Assembly (NCBI GenBank): GCA_026874595.1
Contig: CM049316.1
Coordinates: forward strand, 9,972,839 to 10,036,838
From: Sipunculus nudus
Lineage: Eukaryota > Annelida > Sipuncula > Golfingiida > Sipunculidae
Reading direction: 5' to 3'
DNA: 64,000 bases
Part shown: in pieces, positions 50,093 to 59,193 of the stretch
How the letters are laid out: the number at the start of each line of letters is the position of its first letter
How positions within the stretch are numbered: position 1 is the first letter of the stretch
Notes under the pieces: model-generated
What the model was told of the DNA's origin: nothing
Seen by the model: only the letters and a program-made list of their open reading frames with translations
Databases searched by the model: none
Position numbers and translations under genes: made by a program

Positions 50093-51873
50093 GATCAAAT
50101 ATCAGTTCAGTAACACGGGTCCACCTTGTGAATAGCAGACGACCAAACAATGGCCTTAATTACTGTCAATAGGCGGGTTAAACCTTGGGACTATGTAAAA
50201 GACTTCTTTGAGTGAGAAAAAAATATAATATTGTATTGTTCATTGGGTTACCATAACCCTCCAGAAAACCGATCAAAACCTGTTCATTGAATTTGCTTGA
50301 AGTTGCAAATACAAAAACTGATCAAAGAACCAACGAAGCCAGGGGGAACACAATACGACGGAGGGATAATAAATCATTTTCAGCAGCCAGAAATTACCGT
50401 CGCATCATCAGGACGCAAGTATGCCCGCCTGCCGAGTTATGTTGCCAGTCCTATAGACTGGTTTATTTGTCTCGCTTGAAGCATCAGATCTCCATCAGAA
50501 AAATAATGACTTTCAATTTATCATGTGAAGGTTTCAAGGACAAATCATGTTGTAACAGATTAAATGAAGACTCCTATAAGCTAGGAAATTGATTCTGTTG
50601 GTGTTGGCCAGTTTTATAAGACAGACAGGTTCAATGACCTGGCCTCAGCCGAATATAATACGGAGTGTGCCATTACGTTCGAGATCTTGATATCTCATTG
50701 GAAACAGAAACAAGCGCGCACACAGTAAAACACACATGCACAAATCAAAATATAAACCGGAATATAGCACATATCTGGTTTTGTAAGTGGTAGAGTAAGA
50801 TCTAGAAAATCACAAAACTAATGATCGGAAGATAGACGACAAAGTGAGTTAATTGTGGTAAACCATGTAATTTCCACACCATTATAAATTTTACAAATGC
50901 AATTTTCGCCAGCAGATGCTTTTTCGGCGCCAAGGCCTTTTATCTAGCAATTTTTACAATTGAAAAAGGAAGTCTGAACAAATGAAATCAGCTGGCTTAT
51001 GTAAAAAAAAATAAAAACTGTATAGCTATTTTTAAGATTTGTGAATTATTATTTAAGGCTTTGCCTGGTAATAGGATTTTTAAAAGCCAGCTATTCACCT
51101 ACCATTTTAAAATATAATTGATGTGATTTTTTGCTTACTCTGCGAATATATTAATGAACTGAAGGTAATTTACGTTAAGAAAAGCCAAATAAAGCCACGT
51201 GTGACGGATAATGAGCTTGTTTATCTACATGCTCTTAGTAAACACAGCAGTGGCAAACAGAGAAACCTTGTAACATAAGGTGTTTGTTTGTAAATGTACA
51301 TGAGTTGAAAGGTCACTAGTTGCAAAACGCAACTTGCGAAATCATGGCTCATCTGACTTCCCGCCAGGCGTCCTTGTTGAATGAGTTTCGATATTTTTTC
51401 GCCGGGCTCCCCACATGTTATAAACCCGTGGATGTAGACAAAACGAAACGCCTGGGCCTGCGTTTTCGGGCCTGTTTTTATAAAAAAAAAGTTTCAAGGA
51501 ATTATCTTTATTAAATATATCGAATTTATTCAGCTATCAAAACATGCCCCTTAAAGTTGTCAGTCCAACAACGGTATGTTAACACAACTATTCATATTAT
51601 TCTCTGGGGACCAATTACTACGGGTAATTTGCATCAGTAACTCTGATCCTTAGTAACTTCCAGCAGGGAGGTTATAAAAATTTGTTTGACAGCAGGTTTA
51701 CTCAAATGCTTCTGAAACTATTTCACAATAAACATGGGTGGAACATAAACTAGGATCTATTAAATGGTGATGAGGATCCCAATAAAGCACCGATTCCAGT
51801 CGGATTGATATGCTGAGGTAGACGTATGCGCTATACTAAGTTATAGAACAAGAATACACAGGAAAGTCGGATC
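50093..51873. other. No recognisable gene
   Basis: AT-rich; short open frames without support. Confidence 0.45.
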
Positions 51874-51945
51874 ACCCCGTATGGGAATCATACCCCATGA
51901 CCCTCCGATTGTCGGTCGTCTGCTCTACCACTGAGCAAACAGGGA
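51874..51945 (-). repeat. tRNA-derived SINE head
   Basis: The minus strand reads TTTGCTCAGTGGTAGAGC (A box, about 51922-51939), then a decayed B box GGTATGATTCCC (about 51882-51893). It is close in wording to 42271-42342 (GGTAGAGCA...ACGACCG), so the two may be one SINE family. Confidence 0.55.
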
Positions 51946-52699
51946 CCCGTTGTGCACGATATAGGAGGTGATAGACGCCACGTTTTCCAGACACGCGATC
52001 AGTATGCATTTTCAGGGTCATTCGCGGTCCGTAACGTTTTCAAGAGATTTTATGTACGAGCTTTTTTTTGGGGGGGGGGGGGGGCCTGAAATGAGTGGGT
52101 CTTGAGGTAGTGCACGGAAACGTACTAAGGATCATTGTTTTTTCCGTATTTTGCTGCATTTGTGTGTATTGGTATCCTCATGTGTGTATGCGTTTTTGTG
52201 CTTTTTTTACGTTTACCTGCGATATCACGCAAAATTTATGTGTACATTAAAACTTATTTATTCTCATATCGGCGAGGTCAATGCGGAAACAATAATCTTT
52301 ATAATGAGGTATGGCACAGTGTCATACTCAACGCAGTTTCAGAGAACATGGGAGCAAAGGTGGACCGAATTCCTTTTATAAATATTAGTAGGTACTTAAT
52401 TTCTTTGGGCGGATGCATAACCTCAAACTCTAGGTCAACTTTGAAGATCGGTCATTTCTGGATATCTTTTTAATTTTTGCCTTGTTAGCAAGATATCTTA
52501 AAAAGGAATTAACACAAGAACTTCATTTCAATGGAGCTAATGCATAACAAGTGACCCATGGGTCATGACGCTCAGCTGACAGGGAAGAGATTTGCAAAAG
52601 GAAATTTTATCATCTGAATGGTAGTATATAACCATTGAACTGAAGCATCAAACAGATTATACAACAGGCTGAGATTGTGTCTGTATTAATATATCTGAA
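51946..52699. other. No recognisable gene; poly-G at 52070-52084
   Basis: Nothing supportable. Confidence 0.45.
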
Positions 52700-55065
52700 A
52701 AATAGAGAAAAAATGCGTAAACTTCATGCGTTATCCATGCAAAGCATGGTGGTCTCTGGATAAGTTGTTCAGATATTTCAGCTTTTGTTTAAAATTTTTC
52801 ATTTTTCTGAGGGATACTTTGGAGTCCTATAGCTTGAAGGATATGGGTAACAGAGACCTAATTTCAGGTTTCCACAGACTCTTTTCATGGACCTCCTTGC
52901 ATGACAAGAATGAAGATTCTAGGTCCAGTTGTTACAATTTGTACCCTGTTGACAGATAACCACATCATAAAGGTCTCAAAAATAGAGAAAATAATTCGTA
53001 AAAATTTGAAAAAAATAGAGGTGGCGCACCCAGTCTGCTGAAACTGATGGAACACGTCATGATCAATATGTATGCAAAAATTCATGAGCATCAATGTTGT
53101 AGTTATTGAGATACTGGAGTTTTTGTATCAAATTTTTTATTATTCTGGGGGGGGGGGGGTACTTTGGAGCCATACAGCTTAATGGATATGGGCAACAGAG
53201 ACCTTATTTCAGGTTCCCATATAGATTTTTCATGGGTCTCCCTGTGTGTAAAGAATGAAGATTCTATGTCCAGTTGTTATGAATTGTGCCCTGTTAACAG
53301 ATGTTCATATCTTTAAAGGTCCCAAAAATAGAGAAAAAAATTCGAAAAAAAGCCTGAACAAATACATGTGTACGCTCCCAAGGCAGCGGAAATCTTGCGC
53401 TTCTAAAGAAGCAACTGATTTTCACGCTGCCAGCTTTGACCGTTTATGATATATTTAGACACCAGATGGCGGTTTGTTGTCCACTGAAATAAACGTGCGT
53501 ATGATGTGACAAGCAGCCAATCAGATACCAATAAACAAACACTCGACAGGCATCCTGGCTCCGCCCATTGCCGCGCTTCAAGCGCCGTTTGATGAGTTTC
53601 CGGTCGAATTTAAATTGCTCCCTCTGCATTCTCGCATCAGCGACCGATTCGATTATGACATTATGACTGTGTTAGAGTAGCCATGTATCTGTTCTGCAGA
53701 ACTGAAACCAGCCAGCGAGGTGTGCACGAAGCCTTTGTTGTTACGTTTCGTTTGAATTACAGCTTCCTATGTGCCCAAGGCCCTAAGCAAACCACGTCAG
53801 GGGCAATTCTCTCTGAGCCTGTGGCCTGTTTAGACGGTTACGCTGGGGGATGAGCTGTCACTCAAAAGAAATGAATATGATTGGCTCCGTGTATTCCTCG
53901 CTTGGCTTTGTCTTCCAGCACAAAGTTTCATCTGATTGGACAAAAATACAGTGCTCCCCTCTGGTGTTGCAAAGCAGGATACGAGGTCATAACAAACAGC
54001 GCCTTACGATATAGGAAGTAGCCCTATAGGTAAAGCGCTGTGTTAAGAGCGTAATACATGTGGTGCCACCAGGCTGCAGAAACTGATGAAACACTCTATG
54101 ACCAATATCCATACAAACAATTATGGTGATCTCTGCATTAGTTGTTCAGATACTTCAGCTTTTGTATCAAATTTTCCATTAATCTGAACTGTACTTTGGA
54201 GTGCCACAGCTCAAAGGATATGGGTAACAGAGACCTAATTTCATGTTCCCTGGAGACTTTACATGGGTCTCCCTGTGTGTCAAGAATGAAGATTCTAGGT
54301 CCAGTCGTTACAATTTGAACCCTGTTGACAGATAACTACATCCTTAAAGGTCTCAAAAATAGAGAAAAAAATTGTAAAACTTGGAAAAATACAGGTGGCG
54401 CCACTATTCTGCAGAAACTGATGAAACATCTCATGATCAATATGTATGCCAAAAATCATGACCATCAGAGATGTAGTTAATCAGATATTGAATTTTTTTA
54501 TGAAACTTTTGACTATTCTGGGGGGTACTTTGGGGCCCCATAGCTCAAAGAATATGGGTAACGGAGACCTTATTTCTGGTTTCCATAGAGACATTTCATA
54601 GGTCTCTCAGAATGTAAAGAATGAAGATTCAAGGTCCAGTTGTAATGATTTGAGCCCTGTCAACAGATGTTCACATTTTTAAAGGTCTCAAAAATAGAGA
54701 AAACAACTCGTAAAAAAAAACTTAAAATACAGGTGGCGCCACCAGTCTGCAGAAACTGATGAAACATCTCATGATGAATATGTATGCCAAAAATCATGAC
54801 CATCAGTGATGTACTTAATGAGATATTGAAGTTAGGAAATTTTTGACTGTTCTGGGGGGTACTTTGGGTCCCCATAGCTCGAAGGATATCGGTAATAGAG
54901 AGGTTTCCAAGGATATTTTTCATGGACCTCTCTGGATGTAAAGTAAGAAGATTCCAGGTTCAGCGGTTACGATTTGTGCCCTGTTAACGGACAGACGCCC
55001 GGACGGACGACGGACAAAAGGTGATCCTATAGCTCAGATGACTTACAGTCAGCTGAGCTAAAAAC
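52700..55065 (+). repeat. Tandem array of about 340-bp monomers with a terminal hairpin
   Basis: Five monomers. The landmark TACTTTGG recurs at 52815, 53160, 54192, 54526 and 54860. After removal of the 692-bp insertion in the third, the periods are 345, 340, 334 and 334. Each has GAAACTGATG(A/G)AACA, a CCATAGCTC-like phrase, GGTAACAGAGACC and AATAGAGAAAA. The array ends in a shared terminal block (about 54970-55065) with GACGGACGACGGAC and a hairpin at 55031-55059 (AGCTCAG/CTGAGCT plus TGAC/GTCA, loop TTACA), then CTAAAAA. The minus-strand copy at 24110 has the same end. Tandem cores plus a terminal hairpin recall the pearl elements of oysters or Helentron-related non-autonomous elements. 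Confidence 0.88.
53371..54053. mobile_element. Non-autonomous DNA element with 9-bp target duplication, copy 1
   Basis: 683 bp with ends TACGCTC and GAGCGTA (perfect 7-bp inverted ends), flanked by the direct repeat ATACATGTG (53362-53370 and 54054-54062). It interrupts a monomer of the 340-bp array. It is near-identical to 55675-56372. No transposase-like frame. A 9-bp duplication is typical of Mutator-like (MULE) transposition. Confidence 0.9.
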
Positions 55066-55346
55066 AAAATCTTTGTCACGTTCGAACATTATTGACTTTT
55101 AACCTACTTTTCAAGGTCACAGAGCTATTTATAACAAAAATCTGGTGAGCTTATTTCACAGGAACCACGTAATAGACCATTAAGAAACAAGGTGTCATTC
55201 TTGGCCTAGATGACCTGTAACTGCTGCATCTGCTTGAGGGTGTCACCTACAGTATCTTAATTGTTATAAATTATTATCACTTTTTTGGTCACGCGAAAAG
55301 GACACCGTCAGTAATTAAACATAGGCATTTCGTTTTTTTTTTCGGG

Positions 55347-55400
<54 letters not shown>
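55066..55400. other. Spacer ending in a (TA)n tract
   Basis: No feature except the (TA)n run at about 55348-55399, directly abutting the Penelope-like relic. Confidence 0.6.
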
Positions 55401-55403
<3 letters not shown>

Positions 55404-55409
55404 TATGGT

Positions 55410-55476
55410 AAGTGAAGGACTGAGTCACTACCGCCGGTTTCGCCTCATCGGCTCATCAGATGACATCATTCATCTT
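55410..55476 (-). ncRNA. Hammerhead ribozyme, type I, complete core
   Basis: Minus strand, 5' to 3'. Stem I is GUCAU (55464-55460) pairing with GUGAC (55428-55424), extended beyond an internal loop by AAGAUGAA/UUCACUU with one bulge. The core is CUGAUGA (55459-55453). Stem II is GCC-GAUGA-GGC. The second core strand is GAA with A15.1. Stem III is only 3 bp, ACC-GGC-GGU. Self-cleavage is predicted after A17 (position 55429), GUA|GUGAC. All 13 conserved core bases are present. Very short stem III is characteristic of the hammerheads found in Penelope-like elements and metazoan retrozymes, which often act as dimers. The pairing was worked out by hand. Confidence 0.9.
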
Positions 55477-55485
55477 CTACGATGC

Positions 55486-56486
55486 ACCCGCTGTGTACGC
55501 GGAAAGCAACGGTGCTGTTAATACGTACATTGACATGATCGGAGGCCCTTTTGAACAAAGATTCTACAACCAAAACAAATCATTTAAGCACAGAAACTCA
55601 CTCAAACGAAACAGAACTCGCCAAACCGGTGCAACTTGTGTTTGGTAGAAAAACTGGCAATCCTTAGCCCAAGATACGCTCCCGAGGCAGCGGAAATCTT
55701 GCGCTTCTAAAGAAGCAACCGATTTTCACGCTGCCAGCTTTGACCGTTTATGATATATTTAGACACCAGATGGCGGTTCGTTTTCCACTGAAATAAACGT
55801 GCGTAAGATGTGACAAGCAGCCAATCAGATGCCAATAAACAAACACTCGACAGGCATCCTGGCTCCGCCCATTGCTGCGCTTCAAGCGCCGCTTATGAGT
55901 TTCCGGTCGAATTTAAATTGCTCCCTCTGCATTCTCGCATCATCGAACGATTCGATTATGACATTATGACTGTGTTAGCGTAGCCATGTATCTGTTGTCT
56001 GCAGAACTGAAACCAGCAAGCGAGGTGTGCACGCAGCCTTTGTTGTTACGTTTCGTTTGAATTACAGCTCACCGGCCGAGCATCCTATGTGCCCAAGGCC
56101 CTAAGCAAACCACGTCAGGGGCAATTCTCTCTGAGCCTGTGGCCTGTTCAGACGGTTACGCTGGGGGATGAGCTGTCACTCAAAAAGAAATTAATATGAT
56201 TGACTCTGTGTATTCCTCGCTTGGCTTTGTCTTCCAGCACAAGGTCTCATCTGATTGGACAAAAATACAGTGCTCCCCTCTGGTGTTGCAATTCAGGATA
56301 CGAGGTCATAACAAACAGCGCCTTACGATATAGGAAGTAGCCCTATAGGTAAAGCGCTGTGTAAAGAGCGCAAGCCCAAGACAAAGGAACTTGCTGAACA
56401 AACGCTCCGAAATTGTATCCATTTGTCCCCATGGATCAACGGCACCCAACCGTGCGAAAAAAAACCCGATAAAACCGACATCGTAG
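55486..56486 (+). pseudogene. GIY-YIG endonuclease remnant of the Penelope-like element
   Basis: The frame from about 55497 has VYAESNGAVNTYIDMIGG (the YIG motif is YID here), then FEQRFYNQNKSFKHR, the FxxRxxxHxxSF region of PLE endonucleases. A shift near 55615 is needed to read TELAK, which holds the catalytic Glu. After the inserted DNA element (55675-56372 plus duplication) the C-terminus reads NLLNKRSEIVSICPHGS and stops at TAG 56484-56486. About 50 residues between TELAK and LLNKRSE, which include the usual CxLC zinc-like motif, are missing. In PLEs this domain nicks the target for reverse transcription. This copy is inactive. Confidence 0.78.
55675..56372. mobile_element. Non-autonomous DNA element with 9-bp target duplication, copy 2
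   Basis: 698 bp, ends TACGCTC and GAGCGCA, flanked by AGCCCAAGA on both sides (55666-55674 and 56373-56381). It aligns end to end with 53371-54053, with few differences, the main one being about 14 extra bp (CACCGGCCGAGCAT, near 56070). It lies inside the endonuclease remnant of the Penelope-like element. Confidence 0.9.
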
Positions 56487-56499
56487 AAGTTGTATGTCA

Positions 56500-56540
56500 G
56501 TCATCTGATGAACTTATGAGGCAAAACCGATGATAGTAAC
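56500..56540 (+). ncRNA. Decayed hammerhead ribozyme in the right Penelope terminal repeat
   Basis: Plus strand, homologous to the left-arm ribozyme. CUGAUGA (56505-56511) is intact and stem I GUCAU is kept, but the second core strand GAA reads AAA (G12 lost), stem II has an A-C mismatch, stem III has a C-A mismatch and the stem I 3' strand is GUAAC. It is probably inactive. It begins 14 nt after the endonuclease stop codon and is on the coding strand, the position expected in a PLE transcript. Confidence 0.8.
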
Positions 56541-56638
56541 CCATATCTATCACTTACCTATAATATACCATGTTCTGTTACTTAACATATAGCGCTGTGT
56601 GACCGCGGAGTAAAGACTGCATTTTCGCAGATCATATC

Positions 56639-56640
<2 letters not shown>

Positions 56641-56691
<51 letters not shown>
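56641..56691. repeat. (CA)n(TA)n microsatellite
   Basis: A short CACA run leads into TA repeats directly beside the second hammerhead. Confidence 0.95.
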
Positions 56692-56700
56692 CTGAAGAAA

Positions 56701-56767
56701 AACAACACTGTAAATTCACTACAGTCTGTTTCACGGGATGCGACCATATCATCAGGTGAATGTTGTT
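56701..56767 (-). ncRNA. Second hammerhead ribozyme, type I, different family
   Basis: Minus strand. Stem I is AUUCAC (56761-56756) with GUGAAU (56719-56714), 6 bp. After a 7-nt internal loop it extends by a further perfect 6 bp, AACAAC (56767-56762) with GUUGUU (56706-56701). Core CUGAUGA (56755-56749). Stem II spans 56748-56733 and is imperfect (AUGG/CCGU with one unpaired U next to the core). GAA is at 56732-56730. Stem III is ACA-GAC-UGU. Cleavage is predicted after A17 at 56720. The architecture equals that of 55410-55476 but the sequence differs, so it is a separate family, also set against a (TA)n tract. No Penelope coding remnant is seen next to it. It could be a PLE terminal repeat or a retrozyme remnant. 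Confidence 0.85.
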
Positions 56768-57237
56768 AGAATGAAGCCAACGGCGTGGATTGAATGGATT
56801 TAAAAGCCCAGACTTTAAGAGATTACGAGATTATGCTTTGTGTGTACCATAGAGAGCAAGTAAATGACTGACACTGATCCTATTGTTCTGGGGGCACAGT
56901 AGGATTGGTCGGGGTACATGTGCGATACTGGAACATAACAGGGCAAAGAGTTGCGTTGTTGTTTTAATATTTTATTATTTAATACAAAGATATTTTTATA
57001 AGGATGCCAATTAGCATAGTAAGCTGATATTTCATAGGGTCCATGGTAAGTGAATATTTCAGTAGTATACACATATGATATAAAATTCACATATACCATG
57101 AAAATACACATTATAAAAAGCAAATATACAATATAAAAGCAAATATACTATACCCATACCAAGTGGACTCGACTCGACAAACTCATCATATGGTAGTGGC
57201 AACGTCTTGTCCCCCAACACTACAAAGCAGTGAGAGA

Positions 57238-57287
<50 letters not shown>

Positions 57288-57854
57288 CATCATACCATAT
57301 GTACTACTTTCCTCTTTAGTACAAATTTGTACATATGTACAGATATACAACCATGTGAGAACAGATATTTTATTCTTGTTAATGTTACCACCCATAATCA
57401 CTGTTCTTTTGACTCAGGGCTTATGTTACCTTGTGCTGATATTGTTGTTATGCGTTGACATGCGACTGGCTCAGACGTCTCTATACAGACGATTTAACAA
57501 CCCGAGCAAAACACGAGCGAAACGCCAGGGAAACATGCTCCCAACATTTTCCTTACGCTCACAAGAGCCTTTCGTTTCTTTTCATATACACCTTCAGGTA
57601 CGTCACTTAACAAAACAACTGATTTTACCAGCAAGTAGACGGTCATGTTTTATATTTATGAATGTATTTTCTGTCAAATAAATTTGTTTAAAAGCAGATT
57701 GAATTCTTATCAACTGCTTTATGTTGAAATCAAATAGCCATTTGTTGGTATCCTGTGGGTCCATTTTTTTTATTATTCACATTGTATTAAAATCAAATCA
57801 AACTGTCACTCGGTTCAAAGTTGTATTTTATTGTGATTATTATTTAATTGGAGA
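56768..57854. other. No recognisable gene; (TA)n at 57240-57286
   Basis: AT-rich. The long open frames here cross the (TA)n tract and have no supportable domain. Confidence 0.45.
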
Positions 57855-58093
57855 ATATAATAAACTGTTCAAACTGAATTCTGTATTATTATCAAAATGT
57901 ATGATAATTGCACTTATTGCCGACAGCTGTACATACTGTTCTTTAAAATATACAATAATCAATATGTGGTAATATTAATATTTAAGGATACAATAAACGG
58001 TTCAAACTGAATTGTGCATTATTGTCTAAATGTATGACAATTGCATTTATTGTCGACGGCTGAACAATTTTTAATTTCTGAATATTCAATAAT
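57855..58093 (+). repeat. Tandem duplication, period 132 bp
   Basis: ATAATAAACTGTTCAAACTG...TTGCCGACAGCTG...ATACAATAATC (57855-57960) recurs as ATACAATAAACGGTTCAAAC...TTGTCGACGGCTG...ATTCAATAATC (57987-58093) with moderate divergence. Confidence 0.8.
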
Positions 58094-58703
58094 CGTAGGA
58101 ACGAGAACGCTTTCATAAACTGATTTGGTAATAATTTCTATATATTTATGTATTCTGAATTTATTACTGCATTCAGGACCAAGAGGTTGATTTCTGAGAA
58201 AAATGTAGAAACAGAATTGACTCACAGCAAACACTGTTATGAAGTCATCCCTTCCAAGGTTTCCCTGACAACAATTCATTAGGTCCATCGTAATGTAAAT
58301 AATTTAGGACAAATTTGGGAATCATCTAAATACAGAATGGGATTTTTATCGTATTTTTATAAACAGTTTACTGGTCCCATTAAAATTAATTATAAACAAA
58401 ACCCGAAGACATCACCATCAGCTCATTCCATTTATTAAAACTTTCCTTTTTAATTATAAAAATCATATCATTCCTGTTACTTTTGAGTTATTTTTGGATT
58501 CACAAGTTATGCTTAATGTACAATAGGAAATGTTAATCCCATGTAAAAATGTAAAAAAGTTATTTTATTATGATAAATTGACCTATCCACCACAGCCCAA
58601 ATGCTTCGCCCTTTTAACTAATTATTATAATGAGCCCCAAGAATGCTCCTACACAGAAGGTCTTCCACGCCCATGGTAGCAAGAGCTGCTTAGAACATAA
58701 TAA
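58094..58703. other. Possible upstream region of the exon at 58796
   Basis: AT-rich; no repeat recognised. If the exon call is right, part of this is promoter sequence. Confidence 0.35.
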
Positions 58704-58751
58704 TGACGTCACAAAGGTCCATGACGCATGACGTCGTATTGACTGACGTCA
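58704..58751 (+). promoter_or_regulatory. Cluster of cAMP-response-element-like sites
   Basis: Within 48 bp there are two perfect palindromic CREs, TGACGTCA (58704-58711 and 58744-58751), one 7-of-8 match TGACGTCG (58729-58736) and a half-site TGACG (58722-58726). CREs bind CREB/ATF factors and are usually promoter-proximal. The last is 45 bp before the candidate start codon at 58796. No TATA box is evident. Confidence 0.6.
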
Positions 58752-58795
58752 TCAACTGGTATCGCCTGACCATTGTTTACTATATCGGAGTCATT

Positions 58796-58849
58796 ATGAA
58801 CTGGCTTGCAATATTTTGGATTATTTGTCTCATACGAATTACGTGCCAG
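58796..58849 (+). CDS. Candidate first coding exon of a secreted protein
   Basis: The ATG at 58796 opens MNWLAIFWIICLIRITCQ (18 codons). This is a hydrophobic N-terminus of signal-peptide length ending in a small polar stretch. The exon ends CAG|GTAAGA, a strong splice-donor consensus, at an exact codon boundary (phase 0). The CRE-like cluster lies 45-92 bp upstream. Short first exons that encode just a signal peptide are common for secreted proteins and peptide hormones. No downstream exon could be identified in the remaining 5 kb, so the product is unknown. A chance open frame cannot be excluded with 18 codons; the combination of start, hydrophobic core, donor and upstream sites is the argument. 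Confidence 0.45.
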
Positions 58850-59120
58850 GTAAGACCTTAATATTCACTCGGTAGTCAGAGGAATGGCGTGTTCTGTTTG
58901 ATAGAGCTCTGTTAAATTATGCAAAATCTTGTTTTTGTCAAATGATTGACGCGTATTATGTTAAAGGTCACCTGATTGGTTGCTCGTTTGTCCAATGCTT
59001 ATGATTATTCATTGAATGAATATGCGATTAAGGTCACGAAGAGTTCATGGATAGGTCAATTGTCATAAAATTGTTCTGAAATACATTTTGAAAAACATTT
59101 GATGATTAATAATATTAATA
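58850..59120. other. Candidate first intron sequence
   Basis: Follows the GTAAGA donor. No acceptor with a convincing coding exon was found. Confidence 0.3.
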
Positions 59121-59126
59121 ATGATG

Positions 59127-59192
<66 letters not shown>
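59127..59192. repeat. (AAT)n microsatellite
   Basis: About 22 uninterrupted trinucleotide units. The poly-Asn frame over it is an artefact. Confidence 0.95.

Positions 59193-59193
<1 letters not shown>

Larger units (their letters stand above)
55401..56566 (+). mobile_element. Penelope-like element relic with inverted terminal repeats
   Basis: Arms of about 85 bp, 55401-55485 and 56478-56566, are inverted copies of each other (TTATGGTAAGTG on the left, TTATAGGTAAGTG read inward from the right; CATCGTAGAAG in both). Between them is a 5'-truncated coding remnant with the GIY-YIG endonuclease typical of Penelope-like elements (PLEs). Each arm carries a hammerhead ribozyme, complete in the left arm (minus strand) and decayed in the right (plus strand, just after the endonuclease stop). 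PLE terminal repeats are known to encode hammerheads. A 698-bp DNA element plus its 9-bp duplication sits inside. The RT domain is absent. Confidence 0.82.

Noticed and set aside
50395-50420. CTGATGA on the minus strand followed downstream by GAAA, hammerhead-like
   Set aside because: Stem II does not pair, the distance to GAAA is too long and no stem I partner exists.
54085-54790. CTGATGA in the 340-bp monomers
   Set aside because: No GAA strand or pairing stems follow; the match is only to the 7-mer.
52700-55065. CRISPR-like repeat-spacer array
   Set aside because: Period is about 340 bp, the units are repeated throughout without unique spacers, and the DNA is animal.
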